A stretch of DNA of 56,435 bases from assembly GCA_029298735.1 (NCBI GenBank), contig JANSLP010000215.1, positions 1-56,435 on the forward strand, in the 5' to 3' direction. This stretch comes from Ophiostoma sp. CBS 140.51 (Eukaryota > Ascomycota > Sordariomycetes > Ophiostomatales > Ophiostomataceae). This document shows, one piece after another, positions 1 to 12,000 of this stretch (within the stretch, counting starts at the first letter, position 1; each line of letters starts with the position of its first letter). A program made the position numbers and the translations under genes. A model generated the notes under the pieces. The model saw only the letters and a program-made list of their open reading frames with translations, was not told the origin of the DNA and made no database searches.

Positions 1-210
1 CNTCGGTCTCGTGGTCGTGTGCGCAGTGTGGTGGCGACAGGCGGGCGCAATTGGGGTTGGGCGGCGGGGAGTTGGGAGTTCCTTGAATAGATTCTATCTA
101 GATGCGTCGCTATTTTAAATTTTGATTAAATTCCGGGGACATGTCCTGGTATTGTATGATGTTTTTTTTTTTTTTTTTTGCATTTCTTTCTTCCCCTGTT
201 TGCCCGAGTC
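1..210. other. 3' flank of the ARM-repeat gene; window edge
   Basis: No gene is visible here. The second base is ambiguous (n). An uninterrupted run of 18 T at 162-179 lies about 30 nt beyond the stop codon of the minus-strand gene and may belong to its 3' untranslated region. Confidence 0.6.
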
Positions 211-2803
211 TCACATTGCAATCATGCCCATGCTCATCTCAGACCGGGCACTCACGACAAGCGCACCGCCCGTCTGGAGCAGCTGCTCAAACACGCCGCG
301 GCGGAAAGGCGGCAAAAAGTGAGCATAGCTCTTCATAATCTCGGCAATCAGCACAAGACCGTTTTCGCGGTCTATACGGGCCATGCTCGCGACTTGGGCG
401 GGGTCGACCTGCTGGGGCTCCAGACCGAGGCCATCGATATTGGCACCTCCAGACGATGAGGGCGTCTCTGCAATAATGTTGTCGGCCCCCTCGTCGGGCT
501 TGCCGCCCTGTTCCGAGGCTGAAGGCAAAGAAACCGGTGCGCCAGTAGAGTCTGTCATGGTCAGGAGCTCGTCGTCCGACAGTAGCGAAGCACCACCGGG
601 CAGGCGGTGGCCCTCCACCAAGTCACGGCCTGACACGGCCTCCACGAGCGCTCGGCAAGCCTCAAAGGGTTGCAGTGCACGCATGACCAGGTGGGCGCCA
701 TCGGTGGACCGACTGAGGACGGCAGACACAAACCAGGTCTCAGACCGCAGGACGGGGAAGCGCGTCTGCGTCACGAGATAGGTGAGGCAGTCGGACATGT
801 CCATGTGGGCGGCATAGAAGCGGGCGCGCCGTAAGAGGGCCGAACTGTCGGGAAGGGCCGCTGCGTCTGGCACAACCGTGTCGTCCTTGTCATTTGATGT
901 GGAAGTGGGGACGCTAGGTGGGTTCGGCGACGGCTCAGAGGACGAGAACCCGCTGTTGTTGGTCTGGATGGAGCCGGTGTAGGGCGATGTCTCATCGCTG
1001 GGCTCCCAGTCCTCGGGCAGGACATCTTCTGAATCCGAAGAGGTGTGCAGAACTCGGCATACGGCGGCAATGGCACGAGCTGCCTCCGTCTTTGTGTTCT
1101 CGGCCTCTGTCCGCTTAAAGAGCGAGATAAGCACGTGCAGGTTGCTCCGGTCATGGGCCGGTGAAGCCGGGTCGGAGGAGAGCGGTGCGCAGATGCGCCG
1201 AACATTGGCGGGGCACGATGTGATGAGCAAGCGTGTCAAGGATACGGCGGCAAACTGGACCTGTGGCTGATTGTCTGTGCTATTCCATAGCCGAGGGAGG
1301 ATATTGGCAGGTGGGTCGAGAAGAGTGCCCAGGATGGGCTTGTTGACGATAGGGATAGCGAGGTTTTTGAGGTAAGAGAGAACAGCGTACACGAGCTGGG
1401 AGCTGGGAGAGATGCCTTCGGTGGCAGCGTCGGGCGAGAGGTCGAGGAGGCTGGCGTAGGGTGTCGAGAGGAACTGGATCAGGGGGAGATGGATCTTGAC
1501 CTCATGGACAAAGTAGGTGCTGGACTGGTCGGATCGTGCCAAGTTGCCGAGTGCAATGCAGCCTGCCGTCTTCAGATGGACGTTCGTGTAGGTGTTGGAG
1601 ACCCACGACTGCAGCATCTGAACAGGGATCGAGTTTAGAGAGTAGTGGGCCTCAAACGACGGCAGAGCCACGACGTCGGCAATGACGTGCATGAAGCGGT
1701 TGCCGAGAGCCTTGTAGTCGGCGGCGTCTTCTGGGTCCATCTGGGCGACATCGTACTTGGTGTATGAGTCGGAGAAGGCTGTCAGAAGCGCCTGCACGCT
1801 GTTTTGGCGGATAAGGCCCTCCTGGAATGGTTCATAAGTGAGATATGCCAGAGCGACAGACACAAGGACGCTAAACTCTTCAATGTCGAGGGCATTCTCT
1901 GGGCTCGTTGCAAGCTGGAGGAGGTACGCTGGTGTCGCGGGGTCTGCCACCGATACCTCAAGTTCATTGGCAATGAGCAGACCAAGAAGCTTGCAAATGA
2001 TATTCAAAAATGCTCGGCACTGGACCAAGCGCGGCCCTGACACAATGGAGATCAGGCCGCGGCTGAGATTCGCATTGATTGCCTGCAGCTGGGCGGGTTC
2101 TGCGTGGGTTATTAGCAAGGGCAAAGCGCTGGGGGCGAGATAAATGAATGCGAGTGCCGCAGGGCTTGGAAAGCATACCGTAGTCAACGCAAATGTTGTA
2201 GAGCACCGGGATGACAAAGGCCAGGATCGAGTCGTCGCCTAGTAGGGACACAATGCGGCCGAGCTGGTTGCCGACCACGACGCGAGCGCGATTCTCATCT
2301 AGTATCGTTAGTAACCAGAACGTATAGACCGTATTTTCGCCTTGTACAAGTTGACTCACCCTCATCTGCGCATGAGTTGCCGATAAGGCGTAGGGTATGG
2401 ATCTTTAGCGATTGTCTCAGACCGTCGACGGACAAGATGCCGAGAAAGAATTCGAGCAGGCCGGACTCGCCTATTGGTATACGCCACGAGGCTGCGATGT
2501 GTTAGTATGAGTAGTCGTGCTCACGCGACAAAGCGCAAGAGTGTATGAGAGAAGGCGGGGCTCACCATCTCGGCTGCCGTCACCGAGAATCTCGGCGGCC
2601 AGGTCCATGCTCGGAGACCCGGCGATCCAGTATTGCTGCACAGCAAGGAGCACCTGCTGCAGGCTGGCGACGCGCTGCGCCTTTTCGGCAGCGGTCAGCT
2701 CGCCGGTGCCGCCCGGAGACATGGAGGAGGCGCCATTCTGACCGGAGAAGCCGGAGGCCGGACCTGCTCTTTCGAACAGAAGCTGGATATCGGCCGGCCG
2801 CAT
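211..2803 (-). CDS. Armadillo-repeat protein, SmgGDS/Rap1GDS1-like GTPase dissociation stimulator
   Basis: Spliced gene, complement(join(211..2099, 2179..2298, 2360..2470, 2566..2803)), 785 residues. The three introns (79, 61 and 95 nt) have gt/ag ends and every junction keeps frame. The first ATG of exon 1 (MRPADIQLLF) is the likely start. The product is a helical-repeat protein. The segment LKTAGCIALGNLARSD, followed by acidic and His residues, is a typical armadillo repeat and closely resembles the SmgGDS pattern. ADEDENRARVVVG across exons 2 and 3 is also typical of fungal Rap1GDS1-like proteins. In that family such proteins bind small GTPases with a polybasic tail and help their nucleotide exchange or prenyl trafficking. 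A Ser/Pro/Asp-rich, probably disordered insert of about 70 residues lies in the C-terminal half, and helical repeats resume near the end. The partner GTPase is not evident. Another cytosolic ARM protein is the main alternative. Confidence 0.8.
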
Positions 2804-5540
2804 TGTGTGAGTTTGAGAAGGTGAGGAAGGAGGGGGTTGGGAGGATATCGGTGGAGAGGCGGGGCGTTTCGGGACCGAGCGCGGGATCCCAGCCAGGCGG
2901 GTAGAGGCGAAAGTCGGAAACGAAAGCCGGGGAGATCAAGAAGAGGGTCGTCGAAGGACAGGGCCAGGGACAGAAACTCAGGCGTTGAGACAGAGGCGTG
3001 CGCTTCGAGAGAGCGTGCGGTCGAGCATTGGATGAGCTCGGGGCTTGAAGGGGGCCGTAGCGGAAGACGCTGGGCGGGAGGACGGCCGGTTGTAGGCGGA
3101 AGAGCGCAGGCGACAAAAAAGGAGGGGAAACGAGGAAAGCGAGGGGGGAGGTCGACGCAGAAGACGCAGTGAAGCAAAATGCGCAAAGACGAAGCAGCGG
3201 AGAGACGAGTAAACGGCGACGTTTCGTCGGTGTCCTAGGAAGTTATGGAAGCTGGAGGGGGGGGGGGGGGAGAAAAAGGTTGACAGCCGCACTGACGGGG
3301 TGCGGACAAGCCGTTGTAACCTGTTTAGGATGGATAGGACTTGTGTGCGAGAGCCGGCGACTTTTTAGTTGGGTGCGGGCAATTACAATTGGTTTGCGGG
3401 CGGTCGGCCGCTTGTGTGGACGCCCTGAATTGACAGTTTCGTGGTTCGCCGCCGTGGCGTGTTAGGCGTTTGGTCGTGGGATTTTTGTTGAAGGATGGTG
3501 ATCCAAAAAAACAGGAGAATAGGAGGTGGGATATTTGGGATAAGGTGATAAGTATGTCCCCAAAAACAATAGAAAGAGAAAGAGCGCATACAACGATCCC
3601 GGGTGACTCTTTCCCTGCACCTCGTACGTTGTTTTCGTTCTTGATGAGCTCGAAATTGGGGTTGTTTCCTTTCACAGCGTCAAACAGCAAAGCAGGGAAA
3701 GATCGTTCCGTTACAGCACTTGCGGTGCGCGGAATTAGTCACTTTGGGGGCCAGACAACCAATGAAACTTGCTGGGGGAAGCTCCCAAAAGTGTGCAAAG
3801 ATGGTGGGGGAGGGATATTGTTGCCTTTGCTCCTTCCCCCAGCGCTCACTGGGCTGACACTTGTGAACCTGCCTGTCTCATCACATCTCTTCCCACCCGA
3901 GGGAAGGAGCGAAGGAGACAAGCCAAAAGTGCGAGTTCCAATCATGAACTCGGGCTTTAGGAAAGCCCATTCGCTTGAACAGGTTCGCCCGAGCAAGAAC
4001 CTTTTGCGCGCTGAAAAAGAGGGAAAGGGTGGTTTGAGTCGGGTAAGCTTTCGTTTAATCCCCGCTGTCCGTGTTTTTGCTGCAACTGCAACTGCCATAT
4101 TAAATGGGTGAATAGACGAGACAAGTGGAATGTTGAGGAAGGGTAATCGAAGACGGAAAAGACGTTAATTGGGCAAGGGCAAGCAGGTAGGTAGTCGGCA
4201 CACCGGGAAAGAGCAATTGCCCGGTCTTGCCTGGAGAGACCTGGAGAGATGGAAGATAAGCAGGTGCAAAAAGGCAGTAAATAAGGAAAAGGAAAGGTAC
4301 AATCAGCGGGATTGGGGCGAATCCCGTTGGGATTCAGCCAAGGGAAACAAAACAAACCGATTATAGGAAGAGGAAAGAGCAATGCGGGCATAACTTCCAG
4401 AGAAAGAAAACAAAAAGAGAAGAAGTTTTCCCTCTCCTTTTATGGAAAATCCCCGTAGCTGAGACCGGAGACAAAATCCAAAATAGATCAGACGAAAGTT
4501 TGAAAGTGGGCGGAACCAGCACGACACGGCAGGTGCCGGTCGGTGGTCGGTGCTCGCCCTCAACTTGTTGCCGACCGCAACTCCCCTTTTTGGTGTGGAA
4601 AACTGGCGACCAGGGAGAGGGGAAAACAATGGAGAGAAATACCCTGCACACCACAAATAAAAATACTGCTTTAAGACGGGCATTTTCAAAACGTTGCATT
4701 ACTACACGTGATTGCTCCTAAATGCAGTTTTGACCGTCATTTCAGGCGGTTTTGTGTCATGAAGTTGACCTTGGTTGAGGATGGTCAGGACGTGGTTTAA
4801 AGTGATGTAAAGGCGAAGTGATTTAATATTTTGTGTAGCAAGAGCCTATGGGTTTCAACTGATTGTAAGGGTTTGCTAATACGTATGAGTCTCAAAATGG
4901 ATTCAGAAAATTATTGCGTCGCGATATCGCATCATTATCGCCACGATGTTAGATCGAGTCCAATGTAAGTGACCACGTGACTGCAATGGCCTCTTTACAT
5001 GATGATAGTAAAGGGAGCCTGCGTCGGAACAGTCCTTTCAAATATTTGCTCCTACGTGTTCCTACATACTTTTGCTTTCGTATTGGTGACGAAGTCTCAG
5101 TGCGCAGTTGAATAACTCGACTCCGATTGGAATATCGGAGAGTCTGTCCGGCGGCGTGGTGCTACATCGAGAGTGAAGGAGCTATTTACGTTGTTTCTCC
5201 AGGTTTGAACGAGCATGTTTGTGGCACAGGCACAGGTCCGACTCCAACTTTGCAATTCTGGTGGAGTTGTGAGGGAGGAGACCAACTTTACCCGGTCCAC
5301 GTAAACAGGCTGAACAGAGCAAATATCAGGTCGAACAGGGCTCGTACATTGTGTGAATTGAATCCACATATCTAGCAAACGTCTACTAGCAAGCTTAATT
5401 GATGGATTGTGACGTGGTGGTGGCATGCTTTGATATTTGGCCGCAACTTTTACTGCATCTGGATTTTGGTGTGGATGCATGGGTGTGATGAGCTTGTTTT
5501 CAAAATGCATGGGTTGCACTGGTCTCATGGGAGTAAATCA
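2804..5540. other. Intergenic region, no supported gene
   Basis: About 2.7 kb between divergent genes. The first kilobase is purine-rich on the plus strand, so pyrimidine-rich on the sense strand of the minus gene, as usual for ascomycete promoters. A run of 14 G occupies 3257-3270. Short open frames (for example minus 5097-5528 and plus 3470-4111) have no recognisable domain, no splice logic and no coding-like composition. Confidence 0.55.
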
Positions 5541-5548
5541 TATAAAAG
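5541..5548 (+). promoter_or_regulatory. Candidate TATA box of the secreted-protein gene
   Basis: TATAAAAG lies 94 nt upstream of the ATG at 5635, a normal distance for a TATA element plus a short leader. Transcription has not been shown. Confidence 0.5.
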
Positions 5549-5634
5549 AGCACTGACAGTCGTGCTATTGTCCTAATCATGAGGTGCAAGCTAAAGATCA
5601 AGCATCCATCTTCAGACATTTGAACGGAGTCAAA

Positions 5635-6467
5635 ATGATGCTTCTTAGAACCGCAACATCGTTGGCCTTTCTCATAACCACGGCATGGTAGGTTTGAGTG
5701 TGTCAAAGTATCACTTTTGAATATGATAAAGCTGACTCGCAAACAGGGCCCTGCAAGAAAGTGGCCAGACCGCCTCGCTCTGCCCTACATGCTACACGCA
5801 CACCATCATTGCCCGGCCGCCTGAAAAGACTTGTCCGCCGTTGCCCATCCACCCTATTCCAGGTCCGGCATGCGGCAATGTTTGTGTGAGAGAGGTGGCA
5901 GATCATGATGCCGAATCTGCTGCCATGGCCGCTATTGTCCCACCGGTGACCATTCCTCGGGCTACGACAGTGACGGTCGGGACTGTCACAGCCACAATTC
6001 CCGGCCGCAACCCGGTGTGCCCCACTACTGCTACTGTCACAGTGACCCGTGCCCGGCCTGGACCGACACCAGACTTGATCTGCCCTCTCGCTCACCTGCC
6101 GGACTGCGCATGCGACGCGGCGACACGGACGACATTGACGGTGGTGGGGTTGTACACGGTCTCCGAGACAGCTACGGTATTCACCACGGGAACACCGTTG
6201 ACATGTGCTTTTCTGCCGACGACGACGCAACGTTCACAAGAGCCGTCTGCATCGGCTTCATCTGCATGCACATCATATTCCACTCAGTGGGAGAGTGTGT
6301 TGTGTCTAGATGGAAAGGGAGCCAACACTGCGGCATCACCGCAGATCACCGAGGCGCTGATTCCTGATACCGTGGTAAAAGGCGTCCCGATTTCTCTCCT
6401 CTACACGCGTGACTGCACGGTTCACGTTGTTGACCGATCTGCCCAGTGTCCAGAGCGCGGTGTGTGA
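5635..6467 (+). CDS. Predicted secreted cysteine-rich protein, unknown family
   Basis: Spliced gene, join(5635..5687, 5747..6467), 257 residues. The 59-nt intron (gtaggt...cag) splits a Trp codon and joins a hydrophobic N-terminus (MMLLRTATSLAFLITTAW) to the long downstream frame. Without that splice the frame has no ATG near its start and no signal peptide. The N-terminus looks like a secretion signal cut near residues 18-20. The mature part has 14 cysteines, pairs such as CPTC and CAC, and stretches rich in Thr, Val and Pro (TVTVGTVTATIPG and TATVTVTRARPGP) that suggest O-glycosylation and a wall or extracellular location. I recognise no family. It is tail-to-tail with the laccase gene, 355 nt between stop codons. 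The two consecutive ATG codons are equivalent as starts. Confidence 0.7.
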
Positions 6468-6822
6468 GGAAGGCTATACAATATTTTGAAAAGAAAGAGC
6501 AAATTCATGTCACAGTCACATTATGCAAGAAAGTGGTACTCAAAGTATGGATCCAAAGTTTGATTGTTTCATTTCAAAAATATAAAAAACAGGGCGCCGC
6601 GCATAAAAACAAACAAATCTCCAATAAATGTACATGATGTGCGTTAAACATAAGAAAAAAAAATAGAAAAAACGAGGCAAAGTGGTAGAAAAGGTTAAGG
6701 GTGTTGTTGGCCAAACAAAGGAGAGTCAAGAAGATAAAAAGTGAGTAAAGTGGTGAGTGGAAAAAAGAAGAAGAATACCACCACCCGTTCGTGTTTCAAT
6801 TCAGGGGTTTGGTGGGCAATGT
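6468..6822. other. Convergent 3' flanks of secreted-protein and laccase genes
   Basis: A 355-nt AT-rich interval between two converging stop codons. It carries A-rich tracts that could serve as polyadenylation signals on either strand. No gene is seen. Confidence 0.6.
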
Positions 6823-8851
6823 TTACTGCTCACGGAACGAGCCAACACCGAGGAAGCGGCTGTTGGGCACACGCTTGCGCAGACCCGAGTCGTCCTGCTT
6901 GTTGGGGTCCTGGGACGGATAGTAGCTGTTCCAGGCGGCGCACTGGGTGTCAAAGGCAGACTTGTCGGCAGCCGAGACACCAGCCTTGAAGTCGGCCGGG
7001 CGCTCAACAAAGCTGACGGCCAGACCACCCGACACGTGCCAGGCAATGTGGCAGTGAAACAGCCAGGTGCCCGGGTTGTCGGCGCGGTAGGCAATGGCGA
7101 CCCAGCCGAGGGGCGGGAGCATAGTGACGTCACGGCGGACTGGGTTGTTACCGTTGAAGGAGGCGACGTCTGAGGCTTTAAAGGCAGATGGGTTGTTGAA
7201 ATCGGCGCGGCCAAGGACGAGGAAATCGTGGCCGTGGAGGTGCATGGGGTGGGCAATGCCAATGGTGGGGTCGTTCTCAATGACCCAGAAGATCCACTGG
7301 TTGGTCTTGTTGACGACGACGGTGTTGTCGCTAGGTGGGAAATCGGTCTGGCCGTTCATGAGGTACTGGTCAACGGGCTGCTCCCAGTCGACAATCATCT
7401 GCGAGCCGTTGACCTTCCAGGTGAAAAGCTGTGCCGGGTTGGTCAGGTCGAGGGTGACATTGAGCTCGTTGCTGGAGTCGGCGACAAAGCCCGAGGTGGA
7501 AATGGTGCGCTGGACGACGGGGGTCAGGTTGCTGAGATCGGCGCAGGTAGTGACGGTAGCGACCGAGCCCGGGTTGGTTGGCAGGCCGCCAGGGGCACCG
7601 GCGTAGTGGAAGACGGCAGCCGGGTGGGTGTTGACAGAGCTACCGCACTGGGCGTTGGTGACAAAGGTGGCGTTGAACCAGTAGTTGCCCGAGGCCTGGC
7701 TGGCGTCAATTGTGACATCGTAGCGCTGACCGACACCGACAAAGAGCTCGTTGACGGTCTGGGCGTTGACAGGCACAAGATCAGCAGCAATGATCGTCAT
7801 GGTGTGGTTGGCGAGTGAGAAGACAAAGTGGTTCTCGACGGAGATGTTGATGATGCGGAGACGGTGGCGCTTGCCGGGCGTCAGGGTGATGTTGGCGTAG
7901 CTGCCCTTGCCGGTCAGGGGGCTGATGTTGCTGCCGTTGAAGAGGACGTTGTCACTGGGTGGCGGGCCGTTGTTCTTGGTGTAGTTGACGAGGTAGTCGG
8001 CCGAGTGGTAGTAGTAATCTGTGACGGGGAAGACACCAAGATCAACGTCGTACGGCAGCGAGGCCGGGCCGTTGATCTGGATGCTGCCGACAACACCGTT
8101 GCCGTACTGAGCCGAGAAGTGCGAGTGGTACCAAGAGGTGCCGTACTGTGTAGCCAGGAAAGTGTAGACGCGAGAGTGGTTGGGCGGGATGGGGCACTCA
8201 GTGATGCCGTTGACACCATCCTGTAGATTGTTGTTGAGCTGACGCATACCGTGCCAGTGCATGGAGGTACTATTTTGTTAGATGTGGCCTTGGACATGAG
8301 AAGAAAAACAAATATCAATAAAGGAGACTGACCCATTGGTCTTGAGCTTGTTGACAACCGTGATGGAGAGCGTGTCACCCCAGTCGGCGGTGATAACGGG
8401 GCCAGGGAGTGTGCCTGGTGGTTGTTAGTCGACGTTGACACTAATTAGGGGTTGTTTATATTGGCTGGAAAGATGCATACCGTTGATCAGCATGACCAAA
8501 TCCTTGACCTGGCCATCGGGGCCGAGCCAGTTGGTCTCCTCAGTCACAACGAGAGTGTACTAGATGTGTTAGTTGAGATATCAAAAAAAGAAAAAAAAGA
8601 AAAATGTACTAGGAAATGTGTGGGCATACGTGACGAGTAACACCAGTGGTCGGCGTGCTGACTTCGTAGTCGGTGCTGATGTCGAAGCCCGTCGTCCAGC
8701 AAGCACGGTTCGACGCCGTGTTGCAGGTGGACGCACGCGACACAAGGTCGGCGGCAGCATAGTCGGGCTGGCCACTGGGCGCAGCCTGGGCCAAGAAGAC
8801 CGAACCAAGCAGGCTCGGCACAACGGCCAGAGCAGAAAAGAAAGAACGCAT
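6823..8851 (-). CDS. Laccase (asco-laccase multicopper oxidase), secreted
   Basis: Spliced gene, complement(join(6823..8269, 8333..8414, 8481..8559, 8630..8851)), 609 residues. Introns are 63, 66 and 70 nt. The product oxidises phenols with four-electron reduction of O2 to water. It starts with a signal peptide (MRSFFSALAVVPSLLGSVFLAQA). All four copper motifs are intact: HWHG at 132-135, WYHSHF with His176 and His178, HPMHLHGHDF at 468-477, and HCHIAWH at 533-539 with the type-1 Cys534. The T1 axial position (Cys+10) is Leu544. The protein ends in DSGL (588-591) plus an 18-residue basic tail starting RKR, the pattern of asco-laccases processed after DSGL. Roles in the family include lignocellulose breakdown, melanin and phenol detoxification. 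The sequence does not show which applies here. Confidence 0.96.
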
Positions 8852-9051
8852 AGTGGCGGTGGTTGTGAATCAAGAAGATGGTGAAGATGGAATAATGTAA
8901 AGTAACGAGTGTAAGAATAAACGAAAGACAACAAGGCCGGTCGTGCTGGGCCTTGAGGAAGAAGAAGAGTTTGTCGAAGATTGGCGAAGAGGTGAGCGTG
9001 ATGATCCAAAAGTAAAGACAATGTGGAAAAGAACGAGTGGATGGGCTCGTA

Positions 9052-9058
9052 TTATATA
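9052..9058 (-). promoter_or_regulatory. Candidate TATA box of the laccase gene
   Basis: TATATAA on the minus strand, about 200 nt upstream of the laccase ATG (8851). The intervening leader is pyrimidine-rich on the sense strand. This is a motif match only. Confidence 0.4.
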
Positions 9059-12000
9059 CTCGGGACGAGCTTTGCAGAAGACGATCAGAGGACGAGGAGA
9101 TCAATGAATGGAGGACGAAATAGCTGGGAAGATGGAAAGACGGAAAGATGGGAAGCTGAGGTGCACTCCATGCAAACATGCATCACACACATGGAGACAT
9201 GCACACATGCAGACCTTGCTGCAGAGAGGCAGTGATGCTATCCAGACATAGGAATAAGAGAGACGACAAGGTGGACAATGTGTGGACATGGGTACGCCAG
9301 GTAAAAAAAACCAGAGTCCAAGAGTCAGGCCAGCCCATCCCGCACCCCCCTCCCTCGTCCCCACATGGTACCCTTTGCCCACCTGCATGCGGCTTGCATC
9401 CAGGTATCTGACCGCATCTCCATCTCACGTGGTAGGATGGAGATGGGAGGCTATGGTAGTAGGCGGGTGGACTTGACTGTTTTCTTTTTCTTTTTTCTTT
9501 TCTTTCCTTTTTCTGGTATTTCTTTTGTGCTTTCTTTTTCGTCAGTGTCTTCTTTTCTCGGGCCCTCCCCCTCGATACCACCACATGCAGGGTCGGAAAT
9601 TGCTTTGGGGTTGTGCCTCATCCTTTGTACGTTCTCGTTCTCTGGGTCCCTTTGTGATATCTCTGGTTTTTGACATCAAGGTTGCAATGTGCCTAGAAAA
9701 AGACTCTTTGAGTTGCCTTTTTAGGTAATCTGCTTCTCTGCCTCTTTGAAAGCCTCGTCATCAACAATCGTCACCACAAGCAAAGACTTCATTTACCAGG
9801 ACAAATGTCTCCGGGACTGTTACGAGGCAGCCATCCAGCCGGCCTGCATCCACTCGGTCTGTACTTTGGAGATATCAACAAATATGTGCGTGTGGGGTAC
9901 AATACAAACAGTACAAAGTGGACGAACGCCAAGAGGGTGTATCATAGAGAGAGGGGCAAACTTGTGCCCTATGGGTGAGATGAACAAGGAGAAGGACGGG
10001 AACAACAGACACAAGAACGGATGAGGTCGGCGAATGTGACGTCTTCGAGCTTGCCCAAAGAGACGAAAATAGACGAATAAACGAAAAATACTCAAGCTGG
10101 TGACATGAAAGTATGGTAGGCCAGGCACCAAACCGAGAATCCGAGAGGCAGTCATGAGAAAGTTGGTGGTCAGATGATGAGCAAATGAGGACAAAGGGGC
10201 AAAAAGGGCATCAACAGGCTGACGAGAAAACAAAATGGCTTTTCTCTTGGATAGGAATCAGACACTGCCATCATGACATGGAAGATAGACATGGAACGGA
10301 TGAGTCGGAGGCGGCACGGTCGGGCATCGAAGTGCAAATCGGGAAACTGGCAAGAGAAAAGATGCCTTGCCCTCTTTGTTTTATTCAATCTCTTACGTTT
10401 TGACCCTTGATATCAGACTCTCAAAATGGGCGAGGGAAATGAAGAAGGGGAAGGACAAGAAAATCGATGATGCAAGAAAATGCAAGAAATCAATAGTTTG
10501 AGAGTTTCAAGACGGGATGGCAACGAGAATTGAACGAAAACGGAAAGAATGAGGGGGGCATCGTGATCTGAATGACGAGAAAGGCCGCAAAAGACGGGAG
10601 ACGGGGAACGGGTGTCGGAATCGTTGTCCATGTTGCCGGAGAGAGGTTTCCTGTTGGGGTCGAAAAAGAGTCAAGAAAAGACGCCTTAACCGCCGGCGTT
10701 CCTGGTCTGTTTTTGGCCCCCTCCTCCGTGTTTGCAGCTCTGGTCTTTTCCTGTCCCTGTCTGTAGCGTACCTGTCCTGCACATGTCGTGATCGCACCCA
10801 AAGGACCGCACCGAGAGGCTTCAGCTCCGGCCGCTCCCTTCTTTTCCCCCTTCTTTTTTAGTGAGGTGCACAAACCAGGGGTATGATGTGGAGATTGAAT
10901 GTCATGGCGAGAGAGAAGAGCGGCTCGGTGGTGCACAAACGGGGTAGACGAGATGCGGGAGGTCAAGAATCCAGGCAGGCAAGGCAGGCATACAGGGTCG
11001 ACGAGGAGAACGATGCATAGAACGCAAAGAGAAAGATGGGATGGAGGGGCTGCTGAGGTCCGAGAACCAGAGACAAAGGAACGTACATGTAGCAAAGTAA
11101 CGATGCAAAAGAGAAGAGGACACAAAATGGAGACAAGAGACGGCCAAGGCAAGGTGCGGTTCGGGATGGGGCTACCCAGGGACCAGGAGCGCCGAGAAAG
11201 TGACAAGGGAAGAGGAGCAAAAGGGAGGGGCGGGACGTTGAAGTTGAAGTGCAGTTGAGGTTGAGGTAGTAGAAAAGATAGGAATGGAGGGGTGTGGGAG
11301 ATACAAGTCGGGACAAGAAAGGTACAGGGCATGTATAAAACGAGGTATTAAGACAAGCTGAAAGAATCAAGGGCAAAAAAGGAGAACAAGGTAAGAATAA
11401 GTTGAAAATTAAGAATAAAAGATGGGGATGGGAAACAAAATTAGAATATGATAATAAGAGTTAAGAATAAGAGAAGCACAGGAAAATCATAACACCGCGT
11501 ATTATTGATGTGTGTTGTGCAAACTAATATACAAATAACACAAACACAAACAATCCTGGTAATCACACTGTAAATGGCCAAAACTGCCTAACCCGGAAAA
11601 GAAAGCGTGGCTTACACGTCATAGGGTGGATTTGGTTGACAGCAAAGCAGAACGAGAAAGAGAACGAAATTATGGGGCCAAGATGCAAGATGCACAAGGG
11701 CACTCAGATCCCTCACACGCTCTCTGTATTTTGTCTGCATGTACTTCTTAAGCCTTTTTCTTGACATCGTGCTTGACATCGTGGCTTTCTTCCCAGACAA
11801 ATTGGTTGGACGGGCAGGAAGATGAAAGGGACAAGGCATGGGAGAGTGTAAATGCGCCATCTTTTTTGGGCTTGTGTGTGTGCATTTGTGTATGTGAATC
11901 CCCAAACCCAAAGTGGACGAGAACGAACGGGAGAGTACGGGACAAATAGACGAGAACTGCAAGGGAAAAGGGACAAAAAGGAGGGGAGAGCGAGGAAAGA

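Noticed and set aside
5097..5528. 143-codon minus-strand open frame
   Set aside because: No domain, no signal peptide, no coding-like composition. It overlaps the likely promoter of the secreted-protein gene.
7228..8226. Two plus-strand open frames (7228-7818 and 7828-8226)
   Set aside because: Both are antisense to the laccase copper domains. Val/Gly/Asp-rich shadow sequence.
10170..10225. Possible C/D box snoRNA (ATGATGA ... CTGA)
   Set aside because: The boxes are only about 45 nt apart, no terminal stem pairs around them, and C'/D' boxes are absent.
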